A program made the translations under genes and the position numbers. Shown piece by piece: positions 14,694 to 17,845 of a stretch of DNA of 17,845 nt. The DNA comes from an uncultured Oscillospiraceae bacterium (lineage in GTDB: Bacteria > Bacillota > Clostridia > Oscillospirales > Oscillospiraceae), in contig CABVDR010000052.1 of the NCBI GenBank assembly GCA_902497145.1, positions 1-17,845 on the forward strand. The letters run 5' to 3'. The notes beneath the pieces are model-generated. The model was not told where the DNA came from. It ran no database searches and saw only the letters and a program-made list of their open reading frames with translations. Position 1 is the stretch's first letter, and each line of letters starts with the position of its first letter.

Positions 14694-15934
14694 TCAGCCG
14701 GTGTAGCCCTGAACGAAGAACTTGATGAATGCGATGGTCTGGGGCTGATAGATGAGGTCCACCAGGAAGGCGCCTACGATGGGCACTACCATGAAGGCCC
14801 GGCTGGACATACCGTACCGCTCGGTGACGGCAGTCATGTTCACGATGGCAGAGGGGGTGGCGCCCAGGCCGTGGCCGCACAGGCCGGCGCACATGACCGC
14901 GGCGTCGTAGCTCTTGCCCAGGATGCGGAAGACCACAAAGTAGGCCACCAGAATCATAAAGACCACCTGGCACAGCAGAACCACCAGCACGCCGCCGATG
15001 AGGCCAGCCAGCTCCCACAGCGCCAGGGTCATCAGGGCCAGGGAGAGGTACAGGTTGAGCATGACATCGCCGATGCCGTCCACCAGGGGGAAGGAGAACT
15101 TATAGAGGTGGAACGCATCGTTCAGGTTCCGGACGATCACAGCGATAAACATAGCGCCCACATAGGTGGGGAAGGACATCCCGATCAGGCTGCTGACAAA
15201 ACCGGAAACCATGGTGCCCAGGGCCATGCAGATAATGATGGCAGCCACGTTCTTGATGATATCCAGACCGGAGAGGGGCTCCTTGCCGGCAGCGTTGACA
15301 CTCTTGATGTCATCATAGGACTCCTGGCTCTCTTCGGGCTTCAGGTCGTACTTAACAATGAGGCGGCGCCCCAGGGGGCCGCCGATGAGAACGGCGGAAA
15401 TCAGGCCGAAGGTGGCGGCAGCGGCGCCCACCAGAGAGCCCTGGCTGTATCCCATCTCAACAAAGGTGCCACCGTAGGACAAAGCCGCGCCGTGGCCGCC
15501 GATCATAGAGATGGCGGAGGACAGCAGGGCGTAGGGGCCTCCAGGCCCACCGCGGTGCCCACCGCAATGCCGATAATATTCTGGAAAATGGAGATCACGC
15601 CGGCACAAAGCCAGTAGACGATCAGCAGGATGCCGCCCTTCTTCAGCAGGGAGAAGCTGGCACCCAGGCCCACGGTGGTAAAGAACGCCAGCATGAAGTA
15701 ATCCTGGAAGATATTAGTAAAGTTAAAAGTAAAGGTGCTGGTCACGTGGCCGGCAAAGGTGATGAACATAAACAGGAAGCCGCCAATGACAGGGGCGGGG
15801 ATGCAGTATTTTCCAAGAGCTGGGATTTTATTTTTGACGAAATAACCGATCAGAAGCAAAATGGCTGCCATAGCCAAGGTCATAGTAGCGTCAACGTTGA
15901 TATTCAGGACATTTTCTACCGTTTCGAATGACAT
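14694..15934 (-). pseudogene. gltS: Sodium/glutamate symporter GltS, interrupted by one frameshift
   Basis: Two overlapping frames together give one GltS of about 413 residues (E. coli: 401). The first (ATG 15934, GGGAGG upstream) carries VGLGASFSLLKKGG and runs to GIAVGTAVGLE, after which it turns to nonsense and stops at 15503. The second frame picks up at GPYALLSSAISMIGGHGAA and goes on through the GHGLGATPSAIVNMTAVTERYG signature and FMVVPIVGAFLVDLIYQP to the stop at 14694. The shift lies at about 15536-15543; restoring one G (C on the plus strand) would give ...VGLEGPYALL. Everything else is well conserved, so the change is recent, or a sequencing error. Intact, it would take up glutamate with sodium, or move the glutamate made from formimidoylglutamate. 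Confidence 0.88.
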
Positions 15935-16090
15935 AATGTTACCTCCCATTTCGTAAAACTTCAACGGTTTCCCGTCCCTCCCGCCTTCGCTTTCCTGCGG
16001 CCCTCAAAACCGGCCGCACCGCACGCGTCTGGGGGGAGTGTACCGTTTGCGCCTGTTTCGGAGCTTTCTTTCCCCCTCCTCTGCTCCCAT

Positions 16091-16136
16091 AAAAATTAGA
16101 CGCTTCTGTCTCATATGATAAGAAAGAAACGTCTAA
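16091..16136 (-). terminator. Terminator-like hairpin B downstream of the ureohydrolase gene
   Basis: On the minus strand TTAGACGTTTCT (16136-16125) pairs with AGAAGCGTCTAA (16107-16096), one G-U pair, 17-nt loop containing the palindrome TCATATGA, followed by TTTTT. The stem is AT-rich but the T-run is good. Its arms share the TTAGACG element with hairpin A. Confidence 0.55.
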
Positions 16137-16193
16137 AAAATGTCTAATTTTGCGGGCGGTGGGAAAACAGACTTTTGACGGGGAAAATTAGAC
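16135..16193 (-). terminator. Terminator-like hairpin A overlapping the ureohydrolase stop codon
   Basis: On the minus strand GTCTAATTTT (16193-16184, containing the TAA stop codon) pairs perfectly with AAAATTAGAC (16151-16142) across a 32-nt loop, then A and TTTTTT follow. The long loop makes it weaker than usual. Arms of A and B are interchangeable in sequence, so alternative folds are possible. Confidence 0.4.
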
Positions 16194-17156
16194 GTCCTGT
16201 CGCTCCCGCTCCTTGGTGACAAAGCCCAGCAGGTCGGAGATCAGCCGGGCTGCCAGGTAGGACGTGGTGTCCCCGGCATCGTCATAGGGGGGCGCCACCT
16301 CCACCATGTCCATGCCAATGACCTGATTGTGCTTGGCAATGGCCTCCATCATCTCCACCACCTCGTCGTACTGGAAGCCGCCGAACATGGGAGACCCGGT
16401 GGCAGGCGCGCAGGCCGCGTCCATTCCGTCAATGTCAAAAGTGACGTAGACCTTGCCCCCCGGGGTCAGGTCCTCCAAAATCCGCTGGATCCCCGCCGCC
16501 CGGGCCGCCTTGACCGAGTAGATCTTGTCCCCGTTGGCTCTGGCGTCAGCAAAGTCGGAAGGACCGCTGCTGCCAATGCCCCGGATGCCCAGGTGGACAA
16601 TGGTGCCCACATAGGGCAGGGCGGCGCAGTTGCGCATGGGAGAGCCGTTGGAGCGGGTCTGCCCGCCAATGGAGCGGGTCCAGTCCAGGTGGGCGTCAAA
16701 CTGGATGATATCAAAGGGGCCTGCGGCCTCCATGCCCAAAATGGCCGGATAGGTCACCGAGTGGTCACCTCCCAGAATCACAGGCATGGTCCCCTGCTCC
16801 GCCAGCAGCCGCACGGCCGCCGTCAAATTTTGAAACGACGTCTCCATATCGCCGGGGACATAGTCCACATCGCCGCAGTCTACAATGGTCCAGCGGTTGC
16901 TGTCCAGATACATCTCATCCCGCTCCGGGTCGTAGGAGCCTCCCGGCTTATAGGAAAATCGGGTGGAGGCCACCCGGATGCCCCGGGGCCCCATGCGGGT
17001 GCCGGTCCGTCCCTGAATTGCCAGGTCAAAGGGAGCGCCTAAAATTGCAATGTCCGCTCCTGTGTGGTGCAGATCCAGACACAGAGGGGATTTGGCAAAG
17101 GTAGCGATCCCGGTGGGCGCCAGGTTGGTGGGTGTGCTCAAGCTGAAGTTGTTCAT
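16188..17156 (-). CDS. Agmatinase/arginase-family ureohydrolase, substrate unknown
   Basis: A 322-residue binuclear-metal amidinohydrolase. The metal ligands are present: His132 (LGGDHSVTYP), Asp154, His156 and Asp158 (FDAHLDW), and Asp241/Asp243 (TFDIDGMD). The loop that reads SHGT or SHGTPF in agmatinase is SNGSPMRN (169-176), and DPAxAPGTG is DAACAPATG (246-254), so this is not a standard agmatinase. Candidates are a guanidino acid or a formimidoyl amino acid, as in HutG-type hydrolases; the last would fit the formimidoyltransferase genes downstream. GGAGGG upstream supports ATG 17156. It has its own strong promoter with an IclR-type palindrome in the leader, divergent from an IclR-family gene. 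Confidence 0.9.
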   Translation of the reverse strand: MNNFSLSTPTNLAPTGIATFAKSPLCLDLHHTGADIAILGAPFDLAIQGRTGTRMGPRGIRVASTRFSYKPGGSYDPERDEMYLDSNRWTIVDCGDVDYVPGDMETSFQNLTAAVRLLAEQGTMPVILGGDHSVTYPAILGMEAAGPFDIIQFDAHLDWTRSIGGQTRSNGSPMRNCAALPYVGTIVHLGIRGIGSSGPSDFADARANGDKIYSVKAARAAGIQRILEDLTPGGKVYVTFDIDGMDAACAPATGSPMFGGFQYDEVVEMMEAIAKHNQVIGMDMVEVAPPYDDAGDTTSYLAARLISDLLGFVTKERERQDV

Positions 17157-17174
17157 AACGCTCCCTCCATTAGA

Positions 17175-17204
17175 CACTATTTTGAAACTCATTTCGAAAT
17201 AGTG
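17175..17204. promoter_or_regulatory. Operator palindrome in the ureohydrolase leader, probable IclR-family site
   Basis: CACTATTTTGAAA (17175-17187), CTCA, TTTCGAAATAGTG (17192-17204): 13-bp arms with one mismatch. The core GAAA-N4-TTTC resembles known IclR-family operators and recurs at 17268-17279. It lies just downstream of the predicted start site of the ureohydrolase gene, where a bound repressor would block elongation. Confidence 0.65.
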
Positions 17205-17217
17205 GATTTTCGGTTTT

Positions 17218-17247
17218 ATTATAGTCGGGCCCTGCTGCCCCTGTCAA
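17218..17247 (-). promoter_or_regulatory. Promoter of the ureohydrolase gene
   Basis: On the minus strand TTGACA (17247-17242), an 18-bp spacer and TATAAT (17223-17218): both boxes are perfect consensus for the housekeeping sigma factor. The leader to ATG 17156 is about 55 nt and holds the operator palindrome. Confidence 0.75.
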
Positions 17248-17265
17248 GGCGGGACGGAAATGTTC

Positions 17266-17294
17266 TTGAAATTGGTTTCCTCTGCTTTTATAAT
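17266..17294 (+). promoter_or_regulatory. Promoter of the IclR-family gene
   Basis: TTGAAA (17266-17271), a 17-bp spacer and TATAAT (17289-17294), about 30 bases before the ATG at 17326. The second operator-like palindrome overlaps the -35 box, which suggests self-repression. Confidence 0.75.
17268..17279. promoter_or_regulatory. Second GAAA-N4-TTTC operator, overlapping the IclR-gene promoter
   Basis: GAAA-TTGG-TTTC, the same core and spacing as the centre of the palindrome at 17175-17204, but with short arms. It covers the end of the -35 box and part of the spacer. Chance occurrence of an 8-bp core is possible; its position and match to the first site are the support. Confidence 0.45.
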
Positions 17295-17325
17295 AGCACC
17301 AACCAATACCAAAAGGAGGGTCGTT

Positions 17326-17845
17326 ATGCCCCAGATACATTCGGAAGGTTCCGGCACACAGCCGGTCCATTCGGTGCTCCACGCTGTTCGCATCCTGGAG
17401 TTCTTTGCCTCCAGCCCGGAGGAGTCCCTCAGCCTGACAGACATCAGCCGCGGTCTGGGGATCCATAAGACCACGGTATACCGTCTGCTCCGCACCCTCC
17501 AGTCGGCGGGTTGGGTGGAGCAGTCCGCCGCCAGCGGGAAATACCGTCTGGGCTCCGGGGCCATCCTGCTCTCTGCCGCGGCCTGCGCCCGCCGCACCAG
17601 CCGGGAGCTGGTGACGGAGGAGATGGAACGTCTGGCCGAGCAGTTTCAGGAGCTGGTGGTACTGGCCGCCGTGCAGAACGGGGCGGGCCGCTGTGTGGAC
17701 CTGGTCAAGTCCAAACACAGCCTGTCGGTGATGACGGCGGTAGGCTACTCCGTCCCTCTCCAGGCCGGCGCCACAGGCAAAACTCTGCTGGCCGCCCAGC
17801 CTCAGGCCTTTTGCGACGCCTTTTTGGCCTCCCTCCCCCCCGCCC
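17326..17845 (+). CDS. IclR-family transcriptional regulator (partial, runs off the right edge)
   Basis: The first 173 residues are visible. The winged helix-turn-helix spans about 13-75 (VHSVLHAVRILEFF, LTDISRGLGIHKTTVYRLL, then GKYRLGSGAILL), and the effector domain begins at about 90 and reaches the family motif VPLQAGATGKTLLAA. AAAAGGAGGG just before the ATG supports the start. IclR-family members control aromatic, glyoxylate and sugar-acid catabolism as repressors or activators. Divergent position and shared palindromes suggest that it controls the ureohydrolase gene and itself; whether it also governs the folate genes further down cannot be seen. Confidence 0.92.
   Translation, partial: MPQIHSEGSGTQPVHSVLHAVRILEFFASSPEESLSLTDISRGLGIHKTTVYRLLRTLQSAGWVEQSAASGKYRLGSGAILLSAAACARRTSRELVTEEMERLAEQFQELVVLAAVQNGAGRCVDLVKSKHSLSVMTAVGYSVPLQAGATGKTLLAAQPQAFCDAFLASLPPA

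Noticed and set aside
13202..15617. Long plus-strand frames across ftcD and gltS
   Set aside because: Shadows of conserved minus-strand genes, with H/G/Q-rich products and no ribosome binding sites.
15996..16018. Small inverted repeat TGCGGCC / GGCCGCA upstream of gltS
   Set aside because: Only seven pairs in a GC-rich leader with no T-run or conserved motif; could be chance.
1..17845. CRISPR array, tRNA/rRNA genes, insertion sequences, prophage or defence genes
   Set aside because: I looked for regularly spaced repeats, tRNA-like cloverleaf sequences and transposase motifs and saw none; all long coding sequence is explained by metabolic, transport or regulatory families.

Overview
The window looks like chromosome from a GC-rich, anaerobic gut-type Firmicute, most likely Clostridia of the Oscillospiraceae (Flavonifractor/Intestinimonas-like). 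The basis is GC-rich coding sequence with strong AGGAGG ribosome binding sites, AT-rich sigma70-type promoters, an ECF folate S-component behind a THF riboswitch, formate-tetrahydrofolate ligase, and stand-alone glutamate formimidoyltransferase and cyclodeaminase genes. The genus is an inference.

Left third (1-6886): a divergent carbohydrate locus. A triosephosphate-isomerase-family gene and the first codons of a transketolase run leftward. A KDG-type permease, a metallo-beta-lactamase-fold hydrolase, a Tm-1-like (UPF0261) protein, a class II aldolase/adducin protein, a GntR/FCD regulator and an RpiB/LacAB-family isomerase run rightward. The 450-bp divergent region carries two perfect ATTGGATCCAAT palindromes placed at the two predicted promoters, probably the GntR operators. 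Together the genes suggest import of a sugar acid or lactone, hydrolysis, cleavage or decarboxylation, and isomerisation of a short sugar phosphate feeding transketolase. No recognised sugar kinase is present, so the Tm-1-like ATP-binding protein is a candidate for that step. Two strong terminators close the locus.

Middle and right (6904-17156, all leftward): a folate / one-carbon locus. In transcription order it holds an agmatinase-family ureohydrolase, a sodium/glutamate symporter broken by one frameshift, glutamate formimidoyltransferase, formimidoyl-THF cyclodeaminase, HutD, formate-THF ligase, a divergent FolD, a formate/nitrite channel, FolC, then a THF riboswitch and FolT. The chain fits transfer of a formimino group (from histidine or purine breakdown) to THF, conversion to formyl-THF, release of formate with ATP formation by reversal of formate-THF ligase, and formate export. 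FolD, the formate channel and FolC overlap by ATGA, which implies translational coupling. No hutH, hutU or hutI lies in the window.

Right edge (17157-17845): a divergent control region with two strong sigma70 promoters and two GAAA-N4-TTTC palindromes, then an IclR-family regulator that runs off the end. It probably represses itself and the ureohydrolase gene.
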